A stretch of 64,000 nt of DNA from positions 182,076-246,075 of the forward strand of contig QNGE01000433.1 in NCBI GenBank assembly GCA_008508345.1, written 5' to 3'. Under the pieces are notes generated by a model that searched no databases, had not been told where the DNA came from, and was given only the letters and a program-made list of their open reading frames with translations. The translations under genes were made by a program, and so were the position numbers. The first letter of the stretch is position 1, and each line of letters opens with the position of its first letter. This DNA comes from Paragonimus westermani. Lineage: Eukaryota > Platyhelminthes > Trematoda > Plagiorchiida > Troglotrematidae. This document shows positions 52,039 to 64,000 of this stretch, in pieces.

Positions 52039-52319
52039 TTTCGTACTGCATTACGCGAGGCTTCATATGTGCGTTTCATGTCACTGTAATGAGTATGCAT
52101 GAGTAGTCCGGTGGGGGGGATTATGGTGCAAGCTGCGAGTCGATTGGAGTACAGTCAACGTGAGAACGCGTGGCCGATAAACCGTTTGGTCACAGTGATC
52201 GTGTACGGTCAAGCGACCAATCGGAACAAGGTGGCTTTTAATTGAATCTCAGGTCAAACCAGTTCAATAGTAGGGGATCGCGGCTGATGTAACTTCGACA
52301 GCACTGATAACGGATCACT

Positions 52320-52700
52320 TTTCGGTCTTTCGAAAGGAAACACCAGACATTAAAGTACATATTCTTGCTACGGCCAGGAATGGAACCTCAACCACACATC
52401 CGTGAGGCAACCGTTTTGAGAGTTGTGCCATCGATCTCATGTTGGGTAGACCAACTTATCATACGCAAACGCTCAGCCAAATTCGCTTGTGAGTAATGCT
52501 CAGTTTGTCCGATCGTCTCGAGAGAAGACAGAGTAACTGTCCCGTTAAGTCCAATGGGTGACTCCATGATTGTGAACACTATTCGAAACCGAATGTGCCG
52601 ATGCCTGACTGCATGATAATTCGGCCGCGCACAATGTGGTTTCAATGGCACAGTGGTGAACACGGTTGCTTCTTGGAAGCATGCCCGAAGTTCCACCCTG
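52320..52700. repeat. Head-to-head SINE family 1 fragments
   Basis: The inverted fragment (about 52320-52535) shows the complement of the head (GTGAGGCAACCGTTTTGAG) and of the 5' leader (CCGATCGTCTCGAGAGAAG). A direct head (AATGGCACAGTGGTGAACAC, then GGTTGC) follows at about 52640-52700. The two meet leader to leader. Confidence 0.75.
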
Positions 52701-53474
52701 CTTGTTTCCCAAAGGAGCTGGCTGGAGCCGCTGTGTGAAGGAGAAAGCTGTTATCATTTATGAGTGTTTTGTGATTTATATCCAGAGAACATATTGCTCT
52801 GCGCGACTCATGAAGGGAAGTTCATCATTCTTTTAGTAGACAAAAGTTGAAAGTAGTTTTTTTACTTTGGACTTATTACTAACTCTCGCATAAATAATCG
52901 GGATGAACCACATCTAAGCTACAGTTAACAGGAAAACCATATAGGCAGGTGCGGTCACTTGCATAGTTTTACACCTGGGATTGGCAGGGAGTGTGGATAT
53001 AGGATTAAATGTTTGGAAACAGACAACATACTGAAGCTATACTTCATACAGGTTTGACGATGGGTGTAGACACTCAGTTCGTTGAGTTGAAAAATGCCCA
53101 GTGAATCTGGAAAATAGTTTCACTCCTTTGATCAGTAATCGAGGGAAAACCATTGTGGAGTAATTTAACCAAAACTGAGTATCATGGTATGTGGGCTGAA
53201 AAAGATTTCAGTCAAGAAACGTGCTACAGAAGCCTTCATTTCTTGTCGAAAACGTTATCTATTCCAAGAGTCCATGACTTATTTTAACGTCAAGGTTGTC
53301 AACGGAAAGCTATCTACGATGGGGTTTGTTCCTAACCTGTCATTTTGGCACAAAACTTAAAGACCGTTGACAATTCATTCCTGAGAGAACTGGACTACTT
53401 TTGAATCCTGTATGTGCTACACAGCGTGTGTCAGGTCAGCTGATCATTTGGTAGAGAAAATTTTGCAATGCCAT

Positions 53475-53476
<2 letters not shown>

Positions 53477-53508
<32 letters not shown>
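53477..53508. repeat. (AT)n microsatellite
   Basis: Sixteen AT units, a perfect self-complementary run. Confidence 0.97.
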
Positions 53509-53509
<1 letters not shown>

Positions 53510-53511
<2 letters not shown>

Positions 53512-56500
53512 TGCCGAGCCTCAAAGTCGGTGGCGAGTACCATACATTAACAAAAAGAAATTCTTATTGCCTATCTTACAGCATTGCCGGGATAAGGAAA
53601 CGAATCACACCTTGGAAGACACCTGGCACCATGAAGGACAAGCTAAGAATTGTGTACAAGATGATATTTGATTAAAGAAGCAACAATTTATATAAAACAG
53701 GTTTATGTAGCATACTTTTACGAAGAAAAAATCAACTTAGAACCTCTGTATTGCTGCAGTCGCAGTCAAGTGGTAAACAAGGAATACGATAATATTATCT
53801 TGATTTGGTGTCCAAGTGCAATTTACTCAGTAGCATAAGACAAGTCGTAATCGTTCGACCTGGTCTCACATTATAAAAGTTGTAGCTTGTGTAAGATTGG
53901 GCTTAAAAAATGAATTTTCCTAAAAATGACCATATTCACTAATAGACATGATGTCAGTCGAAATGGAGATATGATTTTCTGCCCTCAAATTCAATAATTT
54001 CACGTTGTGCACACTGAGTGATCACATGTCGTGGAAGGATTTGGCCATGATTTATGCACATTCCTCACAAATAACTGATGGTCCTTGGTTTACCAGGCAA
54101 AATTTTAATCACTTGTTCTTCCACGAAAATGCTCTGAACACAGGCAAGATTATCACCCCCTCGAGGAAGTGATTTCCAACAAAGATAGGAAGGAATACCC
54201 GAACAACCACCGATCTTATGATTCAATTCTGTAACATCACAAACAACGCATGGTGACACCGTTCAACTGCCTCGTTAACGCTCATGATTATTGACAGACT
54301 TGTCGCCAGACTACGTATCGACCTGCTAAGAAGATTGACATTCACAGTGAAATGCTGATATACGTGATTATACTATTGTCCAATAGATTGCTTCAAATAC
54401 ACAGCTCTTCTTTAGTTGTCAGATTCCACAAACTAATCAGAATAGCACATATTAACAGTACATTTCTTTTAGTCTCATTATTACACCAATTCTTTTATCG
54501 TGATTGCAACGGTGACGACTGTGCGATTATCAGAGATTCTTTCAATGCCCGTGACTAAACACATAAGGCTCCAAGTGATGTATTCAGCCAGTATACCACG
54601 TTATAGATTTCAGCGTGCATTTCTGTTTAAATATAGTTGATGTGGGCAACACAGCGGGCAGTATACAGTGTACCGTAGATCTTTCAGGTAAGTTGTCATC
54701 CACAGTCAGTGATGGTCCAATCAGTCTGTTCATTTGTGAAAAGCAGTGGTTAACGACATACCAGGTGAACTTCATTGATCTCTCGTGTCATTTTAACATT
54801 TGTCCATTACACGGTTTCATTATTACACTGTCACACTGTTTGGATCATTTTTGAAGTGAGAATTTGTTTATCATAGTACATCCATTAAAAGTTTTTGAAA
54901 ATAGTGTGCAACAAACGCAAAGACTATTTTGTACAGTTGCCATATACTCATACCATTGCCACTGGTGTAACCACATTCTCTTTGGCGACACGTAACACAT
55001 AATGCATACACACGTTTCCCGTAGTCGCTTTCGAGTTCTTGGTCTTTCTGGCGCTGTCACCTGTCCCTTAGCTTCCCCGCGTACAGGTCATGCTATAATA
55101 CTCATACAAACGAAGCGAATGTTATGCAACATTATGAATACACAACAGGCCTTATTCGGAGTCCCCACAGTGAAAGAAGATAGTTACAAAAAGCACCCCG
55201 ACCTACAAACATTTGGCTATAACCCTTGGAGCATCATGTTACGCGATCGATAAACCTGAGCGTTGCTCACAGGCCTGCGGTCACTTTAACTATATATCGG
55301 GTCCTCACAACAGTTTTGGAATTCAAACGCCAATATCTCATTCGCTGCATCCTCACTGTTTACTAGCTCCTCAGTGCTGAGTGCATAAGACTGTTCAGTT
55401 CCAGACCTTCGTTTGAATTCCCTCAAGCTTGCATCCATCTACGATAGAAATGACTGGAAATCACGAACAGTTATCTTTCTCTTGTCAATACCTCTATTTC
55501 ATCTATTCTATCGTTGTGTCTACTTTCTCCCCAGTTATTTATCTCTTCGTGGCTTCAGTTGTTTATCCGCTTGGCGATGGTGTTTTTAATCTAGGATAAT
55601 TAGCATCACTGGTGTTTTGGCTAAATACGTCGACAATTTGTTTCAACAAATGCATCCTCAAACTATGAACTTGTTGCATGTGAAGTCACCAAAGACGAAA
55701 TTCAGTCGTTTTAGAAGTGATCACGGGGTTATCGATTGGACTGAACAGAACGATTCTGTTTATTTTCATTTCGAAATGATCAGACAAGCTGAAGGCTATT
55801 CACTTAAGGTTGTGTTTGAGCGTTTGGATATGATCATTCGGCCATCCCTATAGTGTGGTTTCTGATGCCGCGGGTAACATGCTGATTTTACAAGCATGAG
55901 TGCTGAGTGTGAAGGCTCCGATCAGGTGTGGATAGTGTTCACTAGGTATGCGTTCGTTTTATGGATTTGGGTTTCAAATGACCTTGGTAACGATGATGTA
56001 AATAAGGGACCATGATCGAATGTGATTGTGATGTTCAAATTAGCTGCTATGTCAAGGGGGGGAAATCTGTTGACTTATACGCCCGTGGCCGCATCATACG
56101 GACAGTGATGTGAGGACGCTAAAACAACACTGTCCAACAAAGTTATGTGACCACCTAACATTTCTCGGAAAATTCTATTTGTGTACGTCACAAAGTGCTC
56201 AGCTGTATGTCGAACCACGTGTCATAATGGTGAAAATCTGTCTGGCACCTTTTAGTTGTGATTTATTCAAGAAAAACAAAGCAATCTGCGTAATGAAATA
56301 ACGAGATCATTTAGACATGTGATTTATCGGAAGCGGCTCGTTTGACGTATTTGCTTCGATTCGCTTTGGAAGTTTAACATGCTGTTTCGATAAGTTCTCC
56401 ACAACGGAAACAAGTCGAATTATCCTGTTCCGGTTTGTGTACATCCTGTAACGTCACACACACCCTGTGCTTGGCATCTATCCGTACAGAAAACATATCC

Positions 56501-57310
56501 TGAAGCTTCCCAACCGAATTTAGTGTAGTACTACATGCATGTGGTAGGGCGTTGTTTTTTTGTTTGAAAACTAATTTGTCTGGAGTAGAATATACACATT
56601 GTGTAAACATGAGTTGATGTCATGTTTACCATCCAGAACAGTCAACAAGTTCACTCATTCAAACCCACCATCATTGATGGTTTTTCACTGATCTTCTTGT
56701 CTGTTCAAAGAGAATTAGGAAAGGACTGGTCTCAATTGCCAGGACCACTTAGCCGGAATTTTTTCATCGTTTCCTATGCAATCACATACCAACTACAGTG
56801 CCTAAAAGAGATGAACCTTCAACCAATCTAAATTAAAGATGTGTTTGTGATTGAGAAAAACTGACATTCTCATGTTTTGTAAATTCGGCCGGCGACATTC
56901 TCTTAAAGCTCATTATGTTGTTCATGTGTGAACGTGGACAGCAATTGCAGGAAACTTTTGGCTGAGTTTCACGGTAGTCAAGAATATCAGTGCTTGTCTG
57001 GTTTAGATAAAAGTGGAAAGCTTCCTCATTCACTGATAACCAGATTGAGAATAACACAACGTTATGATCAAGTTGTAATACTCTACGTTTCAAACACCTC
57101 GGGTGGCCTTTCTCAGGAGTGTTGTCAACAACATGCTAAACACGACACCCAAACTGTTTGACTTCATCGAACTAAATTTGGTGCGGATATCTTATCCCTC
57201 ATTCACTGTTTTGTAAAATTGGAGATGAGCCTATGAGGAATAGGCCGATTGAACATCTCAGACCTTGCTATCATTTAGAGATCTTCCTTATGATTGAGAA
57301 GGAGTCTGGC
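53510..57310. other. Non-coding stretch with short coding-like frames
   Basis: Several plus-strand frames of 60-90 codons open just after acceptor-like AG sites (54637, 55595, 56106, 56951) but lack convincing donors or consistent phases. No gene is supported. Confidence 0.45.
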
Positions 57311-57319
57311 GGATTGCGA

Positions 57320-57635
57320 AAAATCTGGGATTCGCTTGGATTCGAACCAGCGGAAAACGCAGTAAGCGCTCTAACACCTGGGTTTGGAAGTCACGGGGGG
57401 AGCTCAGATGTTTCTCACTCGGACTCTGTTACCCGCCTAAATCAACTTGCCATAGAGAATCCACCAAATACCCTGGGAGACTGACTAGTCCAAGAGGATT
57501 TCCTGGACACCTGGTGATGTAACGCATCGACACCACTGTTGATAACCAGTGTTGCGTCTGAGCATGCTGTTTCTTCTGACGGTTCAAACACGAACGTACC
57601 CCAGATTTATCGAAATTAGGTCTCTTCTAAAATAC
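57320..57635. repeat. Decayed second copy of fold-back family 2
   Basis: Matches the element at 41698-42171 in order: GGATTCGAACCAGCG, CGGACTCTGTTACCCGCC, GAATCCACCAAAT, AGGATTTC, GAGCATGCTGT and CTTCTAAAAT. The right tRNA-like unit is partly deleted. The conserved order shows that the fold-back arrangement itself is what was copied. Confidence 0.8.
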
Positions 57636-57847
57636 TTTCTGACTTTTCGGTTCATTTCGTTGAGAGGAAAACTGTAAATCCTAAGATCGCCTGGCAGGGT
57701 GGAATGGTAGATATTCTACTTACATTGAATGCGTCCACCTGAGACCGACGAGAAGTCAGGAATTTCGTTAAACCGCTCCCCTCTGAGTCGACTGAACGTG
57801 ATCCTATATGTGTATCTTGGAGGCCGAGAACAAAGTTCATCTTCTGT

Positions 57848-58640
57848 AAGTTGAACGCAATTCGTTAAGAGTATTTCTATGATACACCAGCCCTTGGACA
57901 GCCTGGAGTTTAAATTGTTTTGTACTCGATTTCTAAAATGTCCATAATGGGGTTGGTAGCAAATAAGCGTAATTTCTTTACGCTGTAGATTCCCTTTAAT
58001 AGAATTACAGTCTAGTTTATAGGAGTAACCTCATCTCTGCTGGCCTGCACAATGAGCGACCTTACGCACACCTGATCAATAATATCGCAGAACATGCACT
58101 GTCTACGATTGACTGGCTTACTCTCAGCCACCTCGTCTATGTTTCGACTTCGCTTGTTCACTCCGAGACTATTTCCTAGCTGTGTCTTACTAACAGGAAA
58201 CAGATTGGGCAACTCTGTCGATATTCGGTTTGTTGCAAACTAGGATACGCTGTCTGACAACCGGCGGCATGCAATTCTGTATTCTGCTTGTATTAACTCT
58301 CTTCCGTTCATAAACATCTGCTCGCCGCAGGCTTTCAAGGTCTGATGAAATGAATAAGTATTCTCAATGTTTCAGCCTCAAGGTCACAATACAGTATCAG
58401 TTACCGTGCCGTGGGTACAGTTGGATTTGTGCGATGTGGTTACAGATGACCACTGCGTTAGGGTTACCAATGGTTTGCCAAGCAAGAACTACAAACTGTG
58501 TTGGGTAAGTAAACTGAGATTAAAGCTTCGTATACGTCTAAGATATAAGTTAGTTACCAACATAATTATCAAGCCTTATCCATAATCTACCACCGAATTG
58601 CGGTTCTGAATGTAACCATGACATAAGTGACATACCAAGT
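57848..58640 (+). repeat. Diverged dispersed repeat, copy B
   Basis: Colinear with copy A at 15885-16690 (shared blocks are given there). This copy contains a 43-codon open segment, 58376-58504, between a good acceptor (attctcaatgtttcag) and a GTAAGT donor. In copy A the donor position reads GTTAGG. The repeat context makes that segment a poor exon candidate. Confidence 0.7.
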
Positions 58641-58644
58641 ATGA

Positions 58645-59905
58645 AGCTGATTAACTAGAGACATCAACGACTTGGGGGCAAACTGGACTGTTTACAAAAT
58701 TAACTGGATGTGCGCTACACATAGGGGATATCTCAGATTTAAAGAGGAAGCTTTGTCATAACAAACGCTATTGTCCTACATGTGGTTTCTGCCGATATCT
58801 AGATACTGGTTATTCTAGGGTGCTAAATTCCCATAGAAGGTTCACGAGATAGACACTCATACGTCCAGGAGTGTAACCCTCCTCGGGGCTCTCTAAGGGA
58901 TAAAACTGTGTTGGTTGCCCCAAAAGTGTCTGACAGCAGATAGTGAAGCTAACATTTCGTGAATTTTTTAACTGGGGGGGGGCTCAATCTATTATTAATT
59001 ATGCTTGAGCGCCAATGTAACATGTTTAGTCCTGCCAGCACGGTGATGCATGCTCTGTCTATGTGACATCTCTCGGCTGGGTTACCTGATTGTGGTTTTT
59101 TTATGGCTGATGACGATCGATAACAGCTGGCTGTTAACACATCTCATGGGCTGACAGACAGAGCTGGACTGGAAAAAGCACACCGTTTTATTCCAAATGA
59201 GCACAATAAATAACATACTACTCCCCTAGTGGAATGTGTTATCACGATCATTTTTTTCTGCAAACTGATTACTAATGAAAAGTCGCATCCGAAAATGGAA
59301 AGCATTCAAAACTTGTCGAAGGACTGACTGATTTCTGTAGGTCTTCTCTTAGCGATTAAGCCCCATATTGTCGTTTTCAAATTGTGCTTCGTCGTTCATG
59401 AGCGGTGGAGTGCTGTGTGACAGAATTCTAGGCACACAATTGCGTTTCACAGTTTCGTGTTACGTTGTGGGCATGCTGTATGACACAATATTTCTTTCAT
59501 TTTGTAAGATTTTTACGTTGAAAAACAAATTAGAATATTTGTGACACAGATGTAGTTAGTTCATTGGAAAACTTTGTCTGAATTTAGCCGCATTGTGTTC
59601 CACGCTTTTCCGGTTACTTTTTATATATACAAAATGAGTGTTGTTCACATAGGACGATGGAAAATAGTTGCGGACTTTTAACCCCCGTTAAACTGTTGCC
59701 AAAATACGTACGGCCCGATTAGGATCTGTTCCACGAGGCCTAAACTACATTAATAACTGAAAATTGTCATGATTTACGTTGTCTGTTAGGCCCAGTAGAC
59801 TTGATAGTTCGGACCTTTATTTTCGTGTGAGTGAGATGCAGCTTAACCCATGAAACTAAAGTCAAATAATGTGGGCATTTACTGGTTTGATAAGAATAAC
59901 ACTTC
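58645..59905. other. Non-coding stretch
   Basis: No gene or element recognised; a short G run lies at about 58974-58982. Confidence 0.6.
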
Positions 59906-59912
59906 TTGAACG

Positions 59913-60318
59913 GAAATGATGTTTTCAAGTTGACCATCACTCACATTTGATCGCAGCGTTCGCATNACAGGCAGTAACTGTGTCTCCTCTCGAGACGATC
60001 GGGCAACCTGATCATTGCTCACAAGCGAGAGTGGTTGAGCGTTCACATTTGATCATTCGGTCGTGCCTAAAGTGAGGTCAATGGCGTAGTGGTTAACACG
60101 GTTGCCTCATGATTGGAATGTCCGGAGTTCAAATCCCGACCGTGGCAAGGATATGCACTACTGACGAGCTCTAATGAGAGTGAAACTCGAGTCTAGTGCT
60201 TCTTTTTGAAAGAGGCTAGCTGGAAAGTCTGTCTGAATGCGGAAGCTGCGATCAAATGTGAGTGATGGTCAACTTGAAAATAAACCAAATCCTCGACTAC
60301 TCACCAGAAATGATGTTT
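59913..60318 (+). mobile_element. SINE family 1 fold-back insertion with 12-bp target-site duplication
   Basis: Perfect direct repeats GAAATGATGTTT at 59913-59924 and 60307-60318 bound the insertion. It starts with an inverted 3' body (CAAGTTGACCATCACTCAC), interrupted by an N at 59966. It then runs in direct orientation through the 5' leader, the head with A-box TGGCGTAGTGG (60082-60092) and B-box GGAGTTCAAATCCC (60124-60137), the body, and the 3' end TACTCACCAG. It is the most complete copy in the window. Confidence 0.92.
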
Positions 60319-60875
60319 CTTGGTAAAAATTTTGACGGGATGGAAACCATTTTCTTCTTAAACCTGTTGTTCGACGAACACAGAGTTGCTATGCGAACTG
60401 CGGATTGACATTTGTGAGCTACCTCTTATCAAGCGTTTGCCAATCTTTTCTGACTCAGACTTTATCTTCAACCCGTCTTGGCATTTTGATCATTCAACCT
60501 GCTGTCTGTCAGACGACCAGAAGCTCATGATTTGTAACAAGCTTACAAAATGAAGCGTAGTTTTAACATTAAGCCTGTCCACTGCAATGAATTTTGACAG
60601 TAGAGTGAGTTCACTGTTCCACAAGACTTAAGTTTTACACTAACAGAAACTGCCACATACACATGCAATGATTAGAATAAATGACAAGTGTAAATATCTG
60701 TTGAACATTTTACAAGAAGTCATTAGCCGAGTGCTACATTGGTCGGGAGAATGAAAAGATGTCACTGCGACTTTGCACAAGAAATTGAAGCCAGAATGAA
60801 GTACATTTCGGGACAGTTGCTTGAAGCAGAGTTTACGACTTTCAATCGTTGGATATCGCACGGATTATATTGCAG

Positions 60876-61343
60876 TTTTTTGACACAACAGGACAAGCTC
60901 GTTTGCCCAGATTCTTCGTTGTTCTAGTTACCGACTCAGTGTTGATGAAATCGTGTGTGAAGATGATCATTGAGTTTATCACCGACCAGTCGGGCAAGTT
61001 GAATAACTGGACGAACAGGTCACTTGGTTTGACCTTGATCATACAGGTGGTAGAATCGGTACTGTCAACTGCTGCTGTATCAAAATGCATGTGTGTGTCT
61101 GTTTATTCACCGAAAGACAAGGGTTTCCTTTTCGTGCTAGCCAATCAGTCGGCTAGCCAGCGTTTGCCGGTTGGACACAAACGCCTCCTTCACACACCTA
61201 CCGGTCTTATTCCTTCGGGTTTACATCGGGTACTTGGTACGCCAGCGGAACGGCAAGTGGTTCACCGTAAGCTACTTGCACTGATGGCTAAAGTACAGGC
61301 GTCCTGTGACAGGCTAATTCGAATCGGATTCCGCCAACCGTAA
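60876..61343 (+). CDS. Candidate exon, unknown product
   Basis: A plus-strand frame of 164 codons (60849-61343). It contains an acceptor (ggattatattgcag) at 60874-60875 that would start the exon at a codon boundary, leaving 155 codons to a TAA stop. The translation has two hydrophobic strand-like stretches in its first half and a basic second half. The sequence DTTGQ superficially resembles the DxxGQ of small GTPases, but no other GTPase motif is present. A frame of this length is expected about once by chance. Confidence 0.18.
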   Translation, partial: FFDTTGQARLPRFFVVLVTDSVLMKSCVKMIIEFITDQSGKLNNWTNRSLGLTLIIQVVESVLSTAAVSKCMCVSVYSPKDKGFLFVLANQSASQRLPVGHKRLLHTPTGLIPSGLHRVLGTPAERQVVHRKLLALMAKVQASCDRLIRIGFRQP

Positions 61344-61692
61344 TGTTCAAACTGATGAAGTATGATAAAGTTGCATGTCCAGTCGAACTTTTACTTCCTC
61401 ACCTTGGAAACAGTGTGGAGCAGTCAGGAATTTGAAACGATCTAAATTGTGACTTTCTTTCAAGTGTTAAGCTGACGAACATGGTTTCTATGAATTCCAC
61501 TGTTCTACCTAACCTTCCAACTGACGGTCAGCAGACCATGCCAGGCAAATTGGGCGATTAAGTGTTTCACGTTCTCGACTTATAAGATACTCTTTCAAGT
61601 CTACGATAATTCTACTCCAACCTTCCTTATTGCAGACAGTTCACTTGAGCCTGTGTACAATTTTGTACGTACACCGACTGCTCTCTCTTCAG

Positions 61693-62365
61693 ATGCACTG
61701 TAACGAAACTGGGGGATACAGGCTTTGCTTGCATCAGTCTTCGTTCCCTTCGGAAGTGAAAGGCGTCCATTTTGTCCTAAGATTCGGGAAGGTAAGTTGT
61801 TCAAGGTGAATTTGGGAACAGTTAATGACCATCAAATGGAAGGATTGCGTGGACAAAGCAACAGTTCATCAGGGCGCATTCCGAAAAACTCTAGGTTCAC
61901 GAAAAACCGACCGTTCACTAGATATGCCTAGATTGTGTCGCATTTATCACTTACCCTGCACACTAATGGGTGCTTTTTAAATCGTATATTAGTCACAGAG
62001 ACACCTAAGGATTGGATAAATAGACTAGCTTGTTACACAACCATTTGTTCAGGAAACTGGAAGACCCTAACATATACGTTGTGTAGGATAGACGGGTGTC
62101 ACCTGCTGTACCACTGACCGAATTAGCACAAAAAATGACCGAACGGCATATTCTGACTAATGATTTCCCCTCATCTACACAGTTATCAACATGCAGGATG
62201 CTCGAATCACTTAGGTTTCGTAGATTTTTTCCCGAACTAATGGTTGAAATCACGGTGTTATCTGACCGGAAATGTAGATGTGCACATGTGAGAGTAGTGG
62301 GGTTCCGACAGGTTGCCGAAATTCTCGTGAAAAGTTCGATTATCACCAGTCCAACAGCTCTTTGA
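61693..62365 (+). CDS. Candidate two-exon 3' gene end, unknown product
   Basis: Exon 61693-61791 is exactly 33 codons between a strong acceptor (ccgactgctctctcttcag) and a strong donor (GGGAAG|GTAAGT), both at codon boundaries. The next acceptor (atttcccctcatctacacag) opens 62183-62365, 60 codons and a TGA, again at a codon boundary, so the two join in frame over a 391-nt intron. The joined ~93 residues show no recognised domain. No AATAAA was seen shortly after the stop. This is the cleanest splice-site set among the weak candidates. Confidence 0.25.
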
Positions 62366-62710
62366 CGAAGGGGATTGTCATTTGTGTAGCTCACTGACTT
62401 GACCGTCCAAGACTAAGGTGAATGAGGACAAGCATTGGCTAGTCGTCTCGATTGATCTTCAATCCATATACAGAAAATGACAACACGTGAGCGCAGCGCG
62501 CATGAGCTACCCATAGCATGGCTTTGGCAGTTACGCATACTGACCATTCTCGTTACTTAGGTAAATCATTTCCTCTCCTTCCACCTATCCGAACACCAGT
62601 TATTCCTTTCTCTACCCTACTCATTCTGTTGGCATTCAGCTTGCTCCCAATGAATCTTACGTACTCGAAGCTACTTGCGATACAATTCGTGCGGTGTTTG
62701 TCAGATCCAT

Positions 62711-62763
62711 GCAGAAGAAGAAAAAGATAGGAAAAGAGAGAAGAAGGAAGAAGGAAGAAAAAA
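62711..62763 (+). repeat. Polypurine tract (GA-rich)
   Basis: About 53 nt of almost pure A/G (GAAGAAG, GAAAAGAGAG, GAAGGAAG) with a single T. Such tracts can form triplex DNA; no role is evident. Confidence 0.85.
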
Positions 62764-63264
62764 TCTTGAACGTTCTCTTTGTAACCGTCACCGAACGACT
62801 CTGCCTCGTGTTTCACTAGGCTCAAAAGTGGGCTTAAATTAAGTTTGACCATCTATGCATGGTTGATGATTTAACATGCTTTTGCACATAGGTGTGTAGG
62901 CAGAGGTGCTATCGTATAAACTGACTTTTGACGATGTTGACGTAGCTAAACAGTTATGAAGCAACACTGGGGCATTGGTCTTACTAGTTGCCCTACTCAC
63001 AATCGTTGCTTAACAACATGAGGAAAACATTACTTTAGAACCCCTTACATGCAATGCTACAATCTCACCTAAAAGTTGTTGATTCCAACAGAACCTCACA
63101 GAACGCGTTATAAATTGCATATACCTTGGAAGTAACGTACTAAAGCCCCGTGAACTGCATACACGAGTAAACAAGACTGTTTATCACTAGTCAAAATACC
63201 ACTTGACGACTTTGGTGGTTTTCCCGATTTCTGTTTGACGAGATAACCTAACCGTCGAGTCACT

Positions 63265-63520
63265 GATTTCAGTAAGTGACTAGTTACCGTCTCGTCTCGA
63301 GAAGATCGGATAGTTTGAGCATTAGTTACAACCGATTGTATCGGCGCATTTGCATAAATTAAGTCGATCATGTTTATTGTGAGGTCATTGACGTAAAGGA
63401 CAACACAGTTGTCTTGATAAAGCTTGGCAGTTGTAAGAATGTGCACTGTGCTTGTGCTGTAATAAGAGGGAAGCTCCGATCTAGTGGTTGTTTTCCAGAA
63501 GGACTGACTGAAATGACTGA
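63265..63520 (+). repeat. Degenerate SINE family 1 copy
   Basis: Leader (CGTCTCGTCTCGAGAAGATC), head remnant (GTGAGGTCATTGACGTAAAG, CAACACAGTTG) and part of the body follow in family order, with many substitutions. Confidence 0.65.
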
Positions 63521-64000
63521 ATTCGATAGTTGTGAATGACTGTCTTTCCTATCAACTAAATGTTCAGGCGAGTTTTTCCTGTAGTTTCATGGAGGAAAGT
63601 GCCCGAAGCTATTGGTGTACCCTGAACGCTTCCCATAACGTTGTTATGAACCCAGACCGTGTTGTACTTCAGTAAACGGCTACTAATGCAAACGAAGCTG
63701 TGGGGATATTGGGTCAATTGGTTTGGATGGGACAGGTACATCCAACGAGCAAAAAACCTCGCTGAAAGCAGTTGATTGTAACAACTTTCAAGTAGAATTA
63801 TTTTATGAAGTTTGAATTACGATCTGTTTTCACGTGGAGACATAAACTTAGACGGTATCTCAGAAATAACTCAGAACAGGGCTGTAAAGAGGAGATCGTA
63901 GTTTTTTAATGCATTCGTTGAGTGTAACCAAAATATAACAACGTGTATTGCTGTCACTCCGAGGGATAACAATCCCGATACAAACGATAATTCTCATTCA

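Larger units (their letters stand above)
51350..53460. other. Non-coding stretch upstream of the zinc-finger exon
   Basis: Includes a relatively GC- and CpG-rich part at 51.4-52.2 kb and a cluster of SINE family 1 fragments. No further exon of the zinc-finger gene was recognised, so its 5' end lies beyond what I can see. Confidence 0.55.
62370..64000. other. Non-coding stretch
   Basis: Only the polypurine tract and the SINE remnant are recognised; no gene seen to the window end. Confidence 0.6.

Noticed and set aside
58376..58504. Textbook-looking 43-codon plus-strand exon
   Set aside because: Lies inside a dispersed repeat whose other copy has lost the frame and donor.
60885..60902. DTTGQ as a small-GTPase switch II motif
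   Set aside because: No P-loop, NKxD or other GTPase motif nearby on the same strand.
1..64000. CRISPR array, operon, bacterial promoter or viral gene set
   Set aside because: No regularly spaced repeats, no tightly packed genes and no recognisable viral or transposase proteins; the sequence is eukaryotic.

Overview
This window looks like nuclear DNA from a metazoan with a large, intron-rich genome of about 43-44% GC. The support is eukaryotic splice sites around two long reading frames, introns of tens of kilobases, tRNA-derived SINEs, and many di- and trinucleotide microsatellites. A flatworm (fluke-like) source is my guess from overall style; nothing in the window proves it.

Only two coding exons are well supported, both on the minus strand. 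At 51348-50443 is an exon with three C2H2 zinc fingers and a basic nuclear-localisation-like stretch. At 6044-4019 is a 2,026-nt internal exon for a Ser/Pro/Asn-rich segment with a 19-residue alanine run and an acidic tail. The first ends at a codon boundary and the second begins at one, so they can be joined in frame across about 44 kb. I read them as parts of one transcriptional-regulator gene. A small minus-strand reading frame at the left edge (263-10) is phase-compatible as a further 3' exon, but weakly supported.

The remaining ~95% is intron or intergenic DNA. The other open frames (up to about 180 codons) are no longer or more numerous than chance predicts for 64 kb at this base composition. 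A few of them have good splice sites and matching phases and are given as low-confidence candidate exons: plus strand 37029-37592, 47844-48573, 60876-61343 and 61693-62365; minus strand 25777-25436 and 46609-46249.

The richest layer is repeats. Family 1 is a tRNA-derived SINE with recognisable A and B boxes. Whole, inverted, nested or hairpin copies lie near 12.7, 19.1-19.5, 28.0-28.5, 32.3-32.9, 40.9-41.4, 52.3-52.7, 59.9-60.3 and 63.3-63.5 kb. Two copies are fold-back insertions bounded by perfect 12-bp target-site duplications. Family 2 is a ~450-bp fold-back element with tRNA-like ends (41.7-42.2 kb, with an older copy at 57.3-57.6 kb). It ends in the same short 3' motif as family 1, suggesting one shared LINE machinery. 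Family 3 has a GAT/ATC microsatellite tail (20.3 and 39.7 kb). A diverged ~800-bp repeat pair lies at 15.9-16.7 and 57.8-58.6 kb. A single N at 59966 falls inside a fold-back element and probably marks an assembly problem.
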